Assembly: GCA_036387415.1 (NCBI GenBank)
Contig: DASVTU010000002.1
Location: forward strand, 1 to 64,000
DNA length: 64,000 bases
Reading direction: 5' to 3'
Origin: DASVTU01 sp036387415
GTDB taxonomy: Bacteria > Acidobacteriota > Blastocatellia > Pyrinomonadales > Pyrinomonadaceae
Shown here: piece by piece, positions 50,137-59,620 of the stretch
How the letters are laid out: every line of letters begins with the position of its first letter
Numbering within the stretch: position 1 is the first letter of the stretch
Program-made: the position numbers and the translations under genes
Notes under the pieces: generated by a model
Database searches by the model: none
Told to the model about the DNA's origin: nothing
The model's input: the letters and a program-made list of their open reading frames with translations, nothing else

Positions 50137-51126
50137 TTATCTGATTAAAGTGCCTGTGCGATTCCAGCGCGAATTGTGCCAGAAGTCTAAGAGGAAGTGG
50201 CCTTGTGAGGGTGCGCTCTCGTCGTAAGACCAATAGACGAACATGGCGCGACCCATGATGAGGTCGCGTTTGACAAAACCCCACGCGCGGCTGTCGTGGC
50301 TGTCTTCGCGGTTATCGCCCATGACGAAATAGCTATCTGCGGGAACCACCGCGGCCTTGCCGCCGACGCCAAAATGAAAATCGGGAGAGACATAGAGGTC
50401 GTCAGCCGCATCGGGCATCGCTCTGGTTTCGGGCGCGTAGTAGGCATTATACGCGCCTTCGCCTTCGGGCGCGGGCAAATCTTCGACGACGAGCGGCGCA
50501 TGGCGAAGCGGGTCGTCGATTCGCGTATCGTGCCCGGGGCTGGTGGCGGTAACGCGTCGTTCGGCGAGTGGTTGGCCGTTAATCAGGACGCGCTCGCCGC
50601 GCACTTCGATGCGCTCGCCCGGCATCCCAATCACACGTTTGACGAAGTTGGTGACGTAGGGCACGCTCGTCGCATCAATCGGGCGGTCGCCCATCTCATC
50701 CGGGTCGTCGAGGCGTGGGTCAAACTGGTTGCCGGGATATTTGAAGACGATGATGTCGCCGCGTCGAATCTCTCTTTGCGGCAGAAACGGCAGCGACTTG
50801 CCCGGCGCGAAGATGAACTTGTTGACCAGTAGATGGTCGCCAATCAGGATGGTGTTCTGCATCGAGCCAGTCGGCACTTTCACCGCCTGCACGATAAAGG
50901 TCATACCGAACAAGGCCATGACAGCAGTTACCAGCAGCGACTCGAAATACTCGCGCCACACGCTACGCGACGTGTCCGCCTGCTGCTTCGTCTCGTCGTC
51001 GCCATCGTCTGACGAATCGGTGCGGCGACGTTCGCCAGCCGCTTCCGCATCTCTGCTCGAAAGATGTTGGCTGTCTGCTTCAGCAGGCGGCTCTGCGATT
51101 CCTGCTCCCGTAGGCTCATTCTTCAT
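50137..51126 (-). CDS. lepB: Signal peptidase I
   Basis: Cleaves signal peptides at the outer face of the inner membrane. The 329-aa protein has a disordered 50-residue N-terminus, one membrane helix (SLLVTAVMALFGMTFIVQ), catalytic Ser88 in VPTGSMQNTI, catalytic Lys163 in FVKRVIGMPGE, and box E PADSYFVMGDNREDSHDSRAWG. All key residues are present. It lies between rnc and the YihY gene. Confidence 0.97.
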   Translation of the reverse strand: MKNEPTGAGIAEPPAEADSQHLSSRDAEAAGERRRTDSSDDGDDETKQQADTSRSVWREYFESLLVTAVMALFGMTFIVQAVKVPTGSMQNTILIGDHLLVNKFIFAPGKSLPFLPQREIRRGDIIVFKYPGNQFDPRLDDPDEMGDRPIDATSVPYVTNFVKRVIGMPGERIEVRGERVLINGQPLAERRVTATSPGHDTRIDDPLRHAPLVVEDLPAPEGEGAYNAYYAPETRAMPDAADDLYVSPDFHFGVGGKAAVVPADSYFVMGDNREDSHDSRAWGFVKRDLIMGRAMFVYWSYDESAPSQGHFLLDFWHNSRWNRTGTLIR

Positions 51127-51168
51127 AGAAATTCATCGTAGATAACTGTGCGCGCGACGGTCAAGTAT

Positions 51169-51915
51169 CTAGGAGGCGGTCGGTAGTTCGCTGCCAATCT
51201 GTTCGAGCGCGCGGCGTGCGGCTTCAATCTCAGCCGCTTTGATGCTGTGACCCTCGCCGCGCACCTGCTCGCCTTCCCATTGCACATCGACGTGGAAGAC
51301 GCGTCGATGCGGCGGGCCGTGTGTTTCGGCGACGATGTATTGCGGCGCTGAGAGATGCGCGGCCTGCAAGCGTTCCTGAAGCATGGTTTTGAAATCGGCA
51401 GCGGCGGCGGCCTCCGGCGTGGCTTCGGCCAATTCCTGTTTCAGCGCATGGAGTACGAAGGCGGTCGCGGCCTCGAAGCCACCATCGAGATAGATGGCGG
51501 CCAGCAGGGCTTCGAGTGCGTCGGCTAGCAAGGCGCGTTTTCGTCGTCCGCCAGTCTTCTCCTCGCCGCGTCCGAAGCGTAAGAAATTGCCGATGCCGAG
51601 ATGCTTGGCGGCGCGTCCCAACGTCTGCATGCTGACGAGGCGGTGCTTCATCCGAGACAGTTCGCCTTCGGTCACTTCCGGGTTGGCCTGAAAAAGATAC
51701 TCGGCCACGACGAGGCCAAGCACGGAATCACCGACGAATTCCAGCGCCTCGTTATGCAACTGTCGCGCCTTCAACTCCTCGCCGGGGCCGACCTGTTCGT
51801 GCGCCCAAGAACGATGCGTGATAGCGCGTTCGAGCAACGAGCGGTCGCGGAAGTTGTAGGCGAGCGCCGCTTCCAGCGCAGTGAGGTCGTTCGAAGCTTT
51901 TTCGGGTTTCGTCAT
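51169..51915 (-). CDS. rnc: Ribonuclease III
   Basis: Cleaves double-stranded RNA in rRNA and mRNA processing. The 248-aa protein has the catalytic HNEALEFVGDSVLGLVVAEYL motif (residues 54-74) and the second acidic box LLADALEALLAAIYLDGG, then a dsRNA-binding domain (FKTMLQERLQAAHLSAPQYIV to IKAAEIEAARRALEQI). ATG 51915 is preferred over 51966, which begins inside a terminator. The many long hairpins in this genome would be natural substrates. Confidence 0.96.
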   Translation of the reverse strand: MTKPEKASNDLTALEAALAYNFRDRSLLERAITHRSWAHEQVGPGEELKARQLHNEALEFVGDSVLGLVVAEYLFQANPEVTEGELSRMKHRLVSMQTLGRAAKHLGIGNFLRFGRGEEKTGGRRKRALLADALEALLAAIYLDGGFEAATAFVLHALKQELAEATPEAAAAADFKTMLQERLQAAHLSAPQYIVAETHGPPHRRVFHVDVQWEGEQVRGEGHSIKAAEIEAARRALEQIGSELPTAS

Positions 51916-51930
51916 AGGGCGGGGATTGTA

Positions 51931-51982
51931 GCAAAACGCCGGACGCGCGTCGAAAATGTTCGACATGCGCGTCCGGCGTTTT
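51931..51982 (-). terminator. Rho-independent terminator between the helical-repeat gene and rnc
   Basis: AAAACGCCGGACGCGC (51933-51948) is the exact complement of 51967-51982; inner GTCGAA/TTCGAC extends the stem. On the minus strand the stem ends in TTTTGC, so it can end the upstream gene. It is symmetric and could work on both strands. Confidence 0.8.
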
Positions 51983-52038
51983 GGTTGAACTAAAACGAAT
52001 GCTCGGAGTCGTCCAGACTATTCGGTTCCCGCCAGCGG

Positions 52039-53319
52039 TTAGGGTTTCGGCTTTGCGTTGCTCGCTGGCATAGGCTTCGCGGGAGTGGTGGTACTCGTTA
52101 CGGTGGTAGTCGTCTGCGTCACGGTTGTTCCCGTCGGCGTGGCGGGCTTCATGGCCGCGCCACCCGTCGTTGTTGTCGTCGGGCCAGTCGTACCGCTACC
52201 CGTTCCGGTTCCGGCACCATTGCCCATGCCCGCGCCATTGCCCGCTCCGGTGGACGGAGCAACAGGAGCGGCGGTGTCGGTCGCAGGGGTCGGCGCTGGC
52301 ATCGGCTTGTTCATGATGCCCGCGATGAATTCGTTGAGACCCGCTTCCGAATCGTTGTTTCTGAACTTATAGAGCGCGGTCAGTTTCTTCATCCAGAAGG
52401 CTTTCTGCGAGGCATACTTCGCATCGCTGGCGAGCGAGATGGCGCGCGCATAGGCGTCGATGATGCGGTCGGTCACGTTGTCCAACTTCGCGAGGAGCGC
52501 CTTCGCTTCCGGCTTCTCGGCAGCCGACGCGTCAGCGGTCGTCATCGCGCGGTAATCGTCGGCATACTTCCTGTACTCGCTCAACTCATATGCGCCCGCG
52601 AGATTGGCGTAGGTGTTCGGTTCCTTTTTGGTGAAGCCGTTCAACTGCGCGGCCTTGTAGAAGTGCTGTGTCGCTTCCGCCGACCTATCGCCTTTGGTCG
52701 CAAAAGAACCAAGCGCGAAATAGAGACCGCCGAGCGCGTCTTCGCGGCTGCCGAACGGTGCCCAACTCACAATCTCTGCGCCCGCTGCATCCGTGCCCTT
52801 AGGCTGGCGACCATTTTCGATGTCCTGCACGGCTTGGCGTGCGTAGTTGGTGGCTTCGCTGATGTGCGCGTCGTTCTTATCGACGGTAGCGAGATAGCCC
52901 GTCCAGCCGAGAAGTAGTTTGACATCAGTCCGGTCGGGATTGGCCGACGAAATTTCTCTGCCGAGACGGAAGGCTTCGGCGTAATTTTTGGCTTCGAGTG
53001 CTTTTTTGAAATCGAAATCTCGCTTGGCTCTCTCGTAGTTATCGACGAATTTCTTGACGGCTGTGACATAGGCGTCGTTATCCGTGCCGTACTTCTGCAA
53101 GTATTCTTTACCCGCTGTGTAAGCAACCGACTGGTTCTCTTTGCGGTTGCTGCGCCACTTCTCATACAAATCGGCTTTGGCTTTTTCATCGACCTGTGGC
53201 GCGCCTGCCGTGGCTGCCGGAGTCGCGGCGGTTGTCGGCGCCGGAGTTTGCGCGAAGGCGGGCAACGCAAATGTTGCCACAATCGCGGTCAACGTGAGAG
53301 TTCTAATTACTTTGTTCAT
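52039..53319 (-). CDS. Secreted helical-repeat protein of unknown function
   Basis: A 426-aa exported protein: signal peptide (VIRTLTLTAIVATFALPAFAQ), Ala/Thr/Pro linker, then about 280 residues of helices resembling TPR arrays (LYEKWRSNRKENQSVAYTAG, FDFKKALEAKNYAEAFRLGREI, ALGGLYFALGSFATKGDRSAEAT) and a Thr/Gly/Pro/Ala tail. ATG 53319 (MNKVIR) has GGAGG 11 nt upstream; ATG 53328 would be only 2 nt from it. No family recognised; probably a periplasmic scaffold. It ends at a terminator before rnc. Confidence 0.8.
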   Translation of the reverse strand: MNKVIRTLTLTAIVATFALPAFAQTPAPTTAATPAATAGAPQVDEKAKADLYEKWRSNRKENQSVAYTAGKEYLQKYGTDNDAYVTAVKKFVDNYERAKRDFDFKKALEAKNYAEAFRLGREISSANPDRTDVKLLLGWTGYLATVDKNDAHISEATNYARQAVQDIENGRQPKGTDAAGAEIVSWAPFGSREDALGGLYFALGSFATKGDRSAEATQHFYKAAQLNGFTKKEPNTYANLAGAYELSEYRKYADDYRAMTTADASAAEKPEAKALLAKLDNVTDRIIDAYARAISLASDAKYASQKAFWMKKLTALYKFRNNDSEAGLNEFIAGIMNKPMPAPTPATDTAAPVAPSTGAGNGAGMGNGAGTGTGSGTTGPTTTTTGGAAMKPATPTGTTVTQTTTTVTSTTTPAKPMPASNAKPKP

Positions 53320-53675
53320 TGGTCGCATATCCTCCAAGCGATATTCGTCGTTCAAAAATTTACCGGCAATATGTAGGGGTGGCACGCGTGGGACGCCTGT
53401 GCGTCACGTAACATTTCAGATGCAAAGAAAAGACGGGTAGTTGCCGTCTCGCTTCCAGCGTCGATGCTGCTCCGCCGTTGGGAGAGTGCTTAGGTCGTTG
53501 GGGTACGTTTTCGGGTTTCCGCGCGCGATGCGTCGTGATACTGCTACAACCGCCCGAAACTGTCAAGATGTTAAAAAGCGGCTCGAAAAATTGTGTTACA
53601 AAAACGAAAGTTCCAAGTTCAAAGCCGCTTAAACGGCTGAACTTGGAACCTCGAATGTTGCACTTATGTTGTGAA
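53320..53675. other. 356-nt spacer between the penicillin-binding protein and the helical-repeat gene
   Basis: Contains repeat J2 (53610-53649). Otherwise no gene or RNA recognised. Confidence 0.5.
53610..53649. repeat. Tandem-heptamer hairpin, family J (GTTCCAA/GTTCAAA), copy 2
   Basis: GTTCCAAGTTCA (53610-53621) pairs with TGAACTTGGAAC (53638-53649), with an inner AGCCG/CGGCT pairing. It shares TTCAAAGCC with copy J1. It is the shortest element of the set and lies 27 nt downstream of the penicillin-binding protein gene. Confidence 0.75.
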
Positions 53676-55424
53676 CTATTGCGGAGTGGTTTCGAGTACG
53701 CGGCGCGGACGTTCGCCCGTTTTCAGACCTGTACCGGGCGCGACCGAAGGCGAAGCGGCGGGTCGCGTCGTGACATCGGTGGGACGCGTCTGGACGGGTT
53801 GAAGCGTGCTCTTGACGTTGGAGCGAGAAGCGTCGTCGGTGTTTCCGGCGGCGGTCGCGTCGGTCGCTTCGCTGATGACGTAAGCATCCGCCGCGTCGGC
53901 TTCTCTGTCTTCGTCGCTGACGGCGGCGGCAGTGCGCGCATCAATCTTCGGACGCGGCGCGAGCGTTTCGGTCGCCAACATCGGTTGTGCGCCGCCGCGA
54001 TTGCCGAAGCGATGATTGAGTCCGCGATAAATCTTTCCAGCGACGGCTGAGGCGGTCTTGCCACGTTCGCCCGAACCGCGCGTCACGACGGCGACGGCCA
54101 AGCGCGGGTCGTGCACGGGCGCGAAACTTGTGAACAGACCGACTTTGGAACCCTGTCCGGTGCAGGTTCCGGTCTTGCCCGCGATGGTCTGTGTCGCGTC
54201 GTTGGCGAGTTTGGCCGTGCCGTAGGTGACTGCGCCAATCATGCCGGGGATGAGACGCCGCAAATGCTCCTGCGGGACATCCAACTGGCGACGCACTTCC
54301 GTCTTGAATCTCACATCCTCCTGCGGTGTGCGCGGCAGATGGGGCACAAGGATTTTGCCGCCGTTGGCGATGGTCGAGGCCATGTTGGCAAGTTGCACGG
54401 TGGTCACTTCAACGTCTGTTCCGTGCGAAGACATGTGATTGACGGCGTAGCCGGATTTGAAGACGGGGAGGCGTCCCGGCGACTCGTTGGGATGGTTGAT
54501 GCCTGTGCGCTCGCCGAGACCAAACTGGCGCGCATAGCTCATCATGCGGTCGAAGCCGACGTGGCCGCCGACCTTCTGGAAGTAACCGTTGTTGGAATAG
54601 GCGAGCGAGTCCGTCAGGTCAAGACGGAAAGTGCCTTCGGAGATATTCACGGTCTGCACCGGGTCAATCACGCGGTCGGAGAGACCCGCGAGTCCGGTGA
54701 CGAGTTTGATGGTCGAACAGGGCACGTTGCCGCGACGCAAAGCCCATTCCTGATTAACCACCGTGTAGACGCGTCCCGTCTTCGGATCCATGACGACGAC
54801 GGAACCCGCCTTGCCAGCCAATGCTTCGACGGCGACGCGGCGCACTTCCGGGTCTTCGCCCGTCGGGTCGTCGCGCAGGATGTTGCCGATGGTTTCGTCT
54901 CGAAGCGCCTGATCGGCGGCACGTTGACGCGCAATCGCCATCGCACGCGCAATCGCTATCCGTCGCGCAATCTCGGCGCGTCGCTCGGCCTCTTCGCGTC
55001 GGCGTCGTTCGGCTTCGCGGCGGGCTTCGGCGAGACGCTCGCGTCGCGAGAGTTTGCCACGACCGCCCTTCGTTGAGCGGTCGTCGTCTCTATCTTTAGC
55101 AGCGCGTTTGTCTTCGCGCGCCGCACGTTTCTCGTCGCGCAGACGCTCGCGCTTCTCGCGCGCCGTCTCGCGGTGGTCGTTCTTGGCGGAGCGGTCGCGC
55201 TTATCGCGTTCGCGTTTCTCGACGCGCGTCTCTTTGGCCGACGCCTTTCCTTTCGCAGACTTGTCGCGTCCCTTTTCGACGCGTGATTTTTTGGCGGAAG
55301 TCTTAGAAGGAGCAGCTGGCTTTGATGATTTCTTGGAGGGTGCAGCGTTGGCTGCGAAGGTGAATGATAAGCCTAAAACGAGTGCGACGAGCGTCACCAC
55401 AGGGGAACGGGATGTACGTGTCAT
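53676..55424 (-). CDS. Penicillin-binding transpeptidase with a basic/charged tether
   Basis: A 582-aa periplasmic transpeptidase: signal or anchor (VVTLVALVLGLSFTFAANAA), then about 165 residues almost wholly Lys, Arg, Glu, Asp and Ala, predicted as a long charged helix, then the transpeptidase domain with PCSTIKL (SxxK, Ser237), YSNNGYF (SxN) and KTGTCTG (KTG). All three active-site motifs are intact, so it should crosslink peptidoglycan and bind beta-lactams. A disordered Thr/Ala-rich tail of about 90 residues follows. ATG 55424 has GAGGA 8 nt upstream; the longer frame adds an unlikely segment. Confidence 0.92.
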   Translation of the reverse strand: MTRTSRSPVVTLVALVLGLSFTFAANAAPSKKSSKPAAPSKTSAKKSRVEKGRDKSAKGKASAKETRVEKRERDKRDRSAKNDHRETAREKRERLRDEKRAAREDKRAAKDRDDDRSTKGGRGKLSRRERLAEARREAERRRREEAERRAEIARRIAIARAMAIARQRAADQALRDETIGNILRDDPTGEDPEVRRVAVEALAGKAGSVVVMDPKTGRVYTVVNQEWALRRGNVPCSTIKLVTGLAGLSDRVIDPVQTVNISEGTFRLDLTDSLAYSNNGYFQKVGGHVGFDRMMSYARQFGLGERTGINHPNESPGRLPVFKSGYAVNHMSSHGTDVEVTTVQLANMASTIANGGKILVPHLPRTPQEDVRFKTEVRRQLDVPQEHLRRLIPGMIGAVTYGTAKLANDATQTIAGKTGTCTGQGSKVGLFTSFAPVHDPRLAVAVVTRGSGERGKTASAVAGKIYRGLNHRFGNRGGAQPMLATETLAPRPKIDARTAAAVSDEDREADAADAYVISEATDATAAGNTDDASRSNVKSTLQPVQTRPTDVTTRPAASPSVAPGTGLKTGERPRRVLETTPQ

Positions 55425-55866
55425 TAACAAAATCCTCGCTGCAAAAACAAGCAGAGCGGCGAAGCCGAACCGTGCGCTTTTCAACGAGGGTGCGCCGGGG
55501 GCAGCGAGCCGCGGGTTAACGTTTATGATGCAATGAACAGAGCTTTGCTTTTTGGTACGCGCTCTTTTGCATCGCGCCAGTTGCGCCATGCATCCATCTG
55601 AGACGTGAAGTGTGGAAAGATTGCATCAAAGCTTCTCCGAGAGATTCCTCGTTGCTCTTCTAAACTTCAATTCTCGACGATGAGGCGGGAGAGTTCCCTG
55701 TAGTCTCCGGAGGGGTACGCGCGCGCTTAGGTTTGCGCTAGAGACTAGAGCGACTATAACATCTGAACGGAGACGCGGCAACCCAATTTTTTTGCATCTA
55801 AATCAAAAGTTGTCGGAGGTTGCCGGAAGCGGCGTTGGGGCCTGTGCCGGAGAGCGACGTGGCGAG
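55425..55866. other. 442-nt divergent region between the penicillin-binding protein and histidine kinase genes
   Basis: Holds a candidate histidine-kinase promoter (55733-55760). No gene, repeat element or RNA otherwise recognised; the left 165 nt could be read as an N-terminal extension of the penicillin-binding protein, which I reject. Confidence 0.5.
55733..55760 (+). promoter_or_regulatory. Candidate promoter of the two-component operon
   Basis: TTGCGC (55733-55738), 16-nt spacer, TATAAC (55755-55760), about 100 nt before the kinase ATG. Confidence 0.5.
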
Positions 55867-57426
55867 ATGAGATTACCGAAACATTTCTTCAGTTTTCGTG
55901 CGCGGTTATTGTTGGTCTTGGCGCTGTTGCTCATCGCCACGCTCGGCGTCCAGTACACCTTGAATCGCCGCGCCGGACGACGCATCGGAGCCGAGAACCG
56001 ACTGGCCGAAGCCAATTTCAACAACGCGATTACCGAACAGGAACGCGCGCTCGCCGCCGGTTTTGCGCTCGCCGTCAAGAGTTTGTCGTCGCGTGCGTAC
56101 TTGGAAGACCTCCAAAAAGAGGCGAACAATCCGTTGCTGACGAAAGAGGCGCGGCGGGTCGAGAATATTCTCGTCGTCAACGAGGACGGGCGCATAGACG
56201 ATAGCCTCGACCCGAAATACAAACCCGAAACGCTTCCCAACGGCACTTATCACTACTTCAACATCTCGGAAATTCCGTTGCCCAAACTCGTCGCCGCCGA
56301 CCCGTCGCTCGACGAGATTCGTCAAATGCTTCCCTCGTCCGCCATCACCTCGCAACCGCCGCGCACGGGCGAACCGCGTGCGTTTCCCTTCCGCGTCAAC
56401 ACCGACAAAGGCACCAACTACATCTTCATCGTGCTCGGCTCGGCCAATCCGCCGAACCGCGTCACGCCGTCGCAAGCCGCGCGCCCGCTCTGGCCGACGC
56501 TCGTCGTGATGCTCATCGCGATTCTCTCGACGGGCATTCTCGTCTGGCGTTTCACGCGCCCGCTCAACGACCTCTCCGAAGCGGCGCGACGTGTGGCGGC
56601 GGGCGATTTTGATTTTCGCGTGCCTGCCGCCGACCGACGCGACGAGATGGGCGCGCTCGCCGCTACTTTTAACGAGATGATTATGCGTCTCGGTCATGCG
56701 CGCGAACTCGAATCCCGCGTCAACCAGATGGAACGCTCGGCGGTCATCGGTCGTCTCGCCTCCGCCATCGCACACGAAATTCGCAACCCGCTTAACTACA
56801 TCAACCTGACGCTCGACCACCTCCGCACCAGCCTCGCGCCCGAAGACGCCGCGAAACGCGAGAAGGTCGGGCGTTTGACCGACAACCTCAAGACGGAAGT
56901 CCAGCGCATCAACAAACGCATCTCCGAATTCCTGAGCTACACGCGACCTTCCGAGTTGAACCTGCGTCCGCTCGACCTCCATGCGGCGGTCGTGGACGCG
57001 TTGAGTCTCGTCGAAGTGCAGGCGTCGGAGAGCGGCATCGAAACGCGCGTCGAACAACAGACGCCGCTTCCCGTCGTCGAAGGCGACGCCGACTCTTTAC
57101 GTTCCGTCTTTACAAACCTTATCATCAACGGGTTGCAAGCAATCGAAGGCAATGGCGAAGGAGGGCGTCTGACCATTACGCTCTCGGCGGCGGACGGGCA
57201 TGCGCGCGTCGCAGTCGCCGACACTGGCAAAGGCATCGCGCCCGAACATCTCCCGCAAATTTTTGAACCATACTTTTCGACCAAAGACACCGGCACCGGC
57301 CTCGGCCTCGCCATCGTCAAAAAGGCGATTGAAGACCACGGCGGCGCAATCTTCGTTGAAAGCAAACCGGACGAAGGCACGACCTTCATCATCGAATTAC
57401 CGACCACAAGGAATGGAGATTCATAA
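55867..57426 (+). CDS. Sensor histidine kinase (NtrB-like, HAMP)
   Basis: A 519-aa membrane kinase: helix 1 (LLLVLALLLIATLGVQYTL), a periplasmic sensor region of about 180 residues, helix 2 (PLWPTLVVMLIAILSTGILVW), HAMP (RPLNDLSEAARRVAAGDFDFRVP), HisKA with AIAHEIRNPLNYI (His303) and HATPase (VFTNLIINGLQAIEG, VADTGKGIAPEHLPQIFEPYFSTKDTGTGLGLAI). All catalytic boxes are complete. The partner response regulator starts 119 nt downstream, across repeat B3. Signal unknown. Confidence 0.93.
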   Translation: MRLPKHFFSFRARLLLVLALLLIATLGVQYTLNRRAGRRIGAENRLAEANFNNAITEQERALAAGFALAVKSLSSRAYLEDLQKEANNPLLTKEARRVENILVVNEDGRIDDSLDPKYKPETLPNGTYHYFNISEIPLPKLVAADPSLDEIRQMLPSSAITSQPPRTGEPRAFPFRVNTDKGTNYIFIVLGSANPPNRVTPSQAARPLWPTLVVMLIAILSTGILVWRFTRPLNDLSEAARRVAAGDFDFRVPAADRRDEMGALAATFNEMIMRLGHARELESRVNQMERSAVIGRLASAIAHEIRNPLNYINLTLDHLRTSLAPEDAAKREKVGRLTDNLKTEVQRINKRISEFLSYTRPSELNLRPLDLHAAVVDALSLVEVQASESGIETRVEQQTPLPVVEGDADSLRSVFTNLIINGLQAIEGNGEGGRLTITLSAADGHARVAVADTGKGIAPEHLPQIFEPYFSTKDTGTGLGLAIVKKAIEDHGGAIFVESKPDEGTTFIIELPTTRNGDS

Positions 57427-57428
57427 AA

Positions 57429-57534
57429 ATTGCGGATTTCGGATTGCGGAATGCGGATTGACAAAACCGATGAGGCGCGCGGGTTAGATACAATCCGTCT
57501 TCCAATCCGAAATCCGAAATCCGCATTCCGCAAT
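57429..57534. repeat. Tandem-heptamer hairpin, family B (GCGGATT), copy 3
   Basis: Left arm 57429-57459 (GCGGATT TCGGATT GCGGAAT GCGGATT), right arm 57491-57534 with six complementary units. It fills the spacer between the kinase and regulator genes; the GGGAG ribosome-binding site of the regulator begins right after the right arm. Confidence 0.9.
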
Positions 57535-57545
57535 GGGAGTTACTG

Positions 57546-58904
57546 ATGGCACGTAAAAGCATCCTCGTCGTAGACGACGAGAAGTTACAGCGAGAGATAC
57601 TTGAAGAGATTTTGTCGGGCGAGGGCTACGACGTGACGACCGCCTCGTCGGGCGAGGCGGCGCTCAAGATTGCCAAAGAGCATCGCTTCGATTTGGCGTT
57701 GACCGATTTGAAAATGACGGGCATGGATGGCGTCGAACTGTTGCAACGACTGCTCGCCTACGATTCGTCCATCATCGTCATTCTGCTGACGGCGCACGGC
57801 TCAATTGAATCTGCGAAGGAAGCCCTGCGGCGTGGCGCGTTCGAGTATCTCGAAAAACCTTACGACCGCGAGACGCTGCTCGAAACAATCCGTCGCGCGC
57901 TCGCGCGTCTCGACGAACTCGACACGGAAATCATCTCGGCTTCGACCGAAATGGAAGCTGTCAAGAAGATGATTCTCAAGGTGGCGCGTTCGAGTTCGAC
58001 TGTCTTGATTCGCGGCGAATCCGGCACGGGCAAGGAACTCATCGCACGCGCCATCCACACTCAAAGCCCGCGCGCCGCAGAGATGTTTCAGGCCGTCAAC
58101 TGCGCCGCCATCAACGAGAACCTACTCGAATCAGAACTCTTCGGACATGAGCGCGGCGCGTTCACGGGCGCACACGCCGAGAAGAAAGGCTTGTTTGAAG
58201 TCGCCGACAAAGGCACGCTTTTTCTCGACGAAATCGGCGAACTCGACATTACGATGCAAGCCAAACTTCTGCGCGCACTTCAGGAACGCGAGATTCGCCG
58301 CGTCGGCGGCACACGCGCCATCAAGATTGACGTGCGCGTCGTTGCCGCCACCAACCGCGACCTCCGCGCGATGGTTTCCGACGGGCGTTTCCGCGACGAC
58401 CTCTACTATCGCATTAACGTCCTTTCCATCGACGTGCCACCTTTGCGCGAACGCCGCGACGACATCCCCGTCCTCATCAGTTTCTTCTTGAAGAAACACA
58501 CGCGCAACACTTCGCGTCTGGTGCGCGGGCTGACTCCCGAAGCGCGCACAGTGATGACCGACTACGCGTGGCCGGGCAACGTCCGCCAATTAGAGTCGGC
58601 CATCGAGCGCGCCATCCTCCTCGCCGAAAGCGACCTCATCACGGTCGAAGATTTGCCGCTCGAAGTCCGGCAGGAGACGCGTCCGACATCGGAAAGCGGC
58701 TTCAAGCTACCGCCCGAAGGCGTCAACTTCGAGGATGTCGAACGCAACCTCCTCGAACAAGCCATGTCGCGCACCGACTACAACATCACGAAGGCCGCCA
58801 AACTACTCGGCCTCACCTTTCGCACGCTCCAATACCGTCTCGAAAAATTCGGCATCAAACGTGCCGACAAACACGGCGGCGCGGAAGAAGAGGAAGAAGA
58901 ATGA
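57546..58904 (+). CDS. Sigma54-dependent response regulator (NtrC family)
   Basis: A 452-aa three-domain activator: receiver (ILVVDDEKLQREIL, phospho-acceptor Asp54 in ALTDLKMTGMDG, LLTAHGS, EYLEKPYD), AAA+ domain with Walker A GESGTGKE, the GAFTGA sigma54-contact loop at 204-209, GTLFLDEIGEL and RFRDDLYYRINVL, and a Fis-type HTH (DYNITKAAKLLGLTFRTLQYRLEKFGI). It ends in an acidic tail. It is paired with the kinase just upstream and overlaps the next gene (ATGA). Targets unknown; no clear sigma54 promoter was found in the window. Confidence 0.96.
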   Translation: MARKSILVVDDEKLQREILEEILSGEGYDVTTASSGEAALKIAKEHRFDLALTDLKMTGMDGVELLQRLLAYDSSIIVILLTAHGSIESAKEALRRGAFEYLEKPYDRETLLETIRRALARLDELDTEIISASTEMEAVKKMILKVARSSSTVLIRGESGTGKELIARAIHTQSPRAAEMFQAVNCAAINENLLESELFGHERGAFTGAHAEKKGLFEVADKGTLFLDEIGELDITMQAKLLRALQEREIRRVGGTRAIKIDVRVVAATNRDLRAMVSDGRFRDDLYYRINVLSIDVPPLRERRDDIPVLISFFLKKHTRNTSRLVRGLTPEARTVMTDYAWPGNVRQLESAIERAILLAESDLITVEDLPLEVRQETRPTSESGFKLPPEGVNFEDVERNLLEQAMSRTDYNITKAAKLLGLTFRTLQYRLEKFGIKRADKHGGAEEEEEE

Positions 58905-59521
58905 ACCTCGTTGAGATACTCGGTTTGGGACTCGGCGCGGCGTGGACATCGGGCATCAATCTGTATGCGACGGTGGCGGCGTTGGGGCTGCTACAGCATT
59001 TTGGTTTGGCACGTCTGCCGGGCGGGTTGGCGGTGCTCGATAACTGGTGGATTATCGGTGTCGCGCTGTTTCTCTATTCGATTGAGTTTGTCGCCGACAA
59101 GATTCCATACGTCGATACGGTGTGGGACGCCGTGCACACGTTCATACGCGTTCCGGCGGGAGCCATCATCGCCGTCTCCGCGACCGCCAATCTCGACCCG
59201 ACGGTACGCATCATCGCGCTTCTGCTCGGCGGCTCGCTCGCGCTCTCGACCCACGGGACAAAGGCGACCGTGCGGGCTGCGGCCAACACCAGCCCTGAGC
59301 CGTTCACCAACTGGACGCTCTCCATCGTGGAAGACGTTTTCGCCGTCGGCGCGCTCGTTCTGGCGGTGCTGCATCCGGCGGTGATTCTGGTCGTCATCTT
59401 TATTTTTCTGTTGATACTGGCGTGGATTCTGCCAAAGGTGTTGCGTCGTCTGCGTCGCATGTTGGCGGCGACGCGCGCCTTCTTTGGCGGGCAGACGGTT
59501 GCCGAGGCATCTCGCAAATAA
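58901..59521 (+). CDS. DUF4126 membrane protein
   Basis: A 206-aa membrane protein with the DUF4126 pattern: LGLGLGAAWTSGINLYATVAALGLLQHFG, DNWWIIGVALFLYSIEFVADKIPYVDTVWDAVHTFIRVPAGAIIA and LGGSLALSTHGTKATVRAAANTSPEPFTNWTLSIVED. Function unknown. Its ATG overlaps the regulator stop by 4 nt (ATGA), so it is coupled to the two-component genes. Confidence 0.88.
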   Translation: MNLVEILGLGLGAAWTSGINLYATVAALGLLQHFGLARLPGGLAVLDNWWIIGVALFLYSIEFVADKIPYVDTVWDAVHTFIRVPAGAIIAVSATANLDPTVRIIALLLGGSLALSTHGTKATVRAAANTSPEPFTNWTLSIVEDVFAVGALVLAVLHPAVILVVIFIFLLILAWILPKVLRRLRRMLAATRAFFGGQTVAEASRK

Positions 59522-59620
59522 ACGTCGAACGACCGCGACGAGAGCCACGTCTCAAGAATACGAATTTGAACGGGAGCAGCGACTTGAGAGTTTTGCGCCC
59601 GTCGCCTTAAACTCATACCC

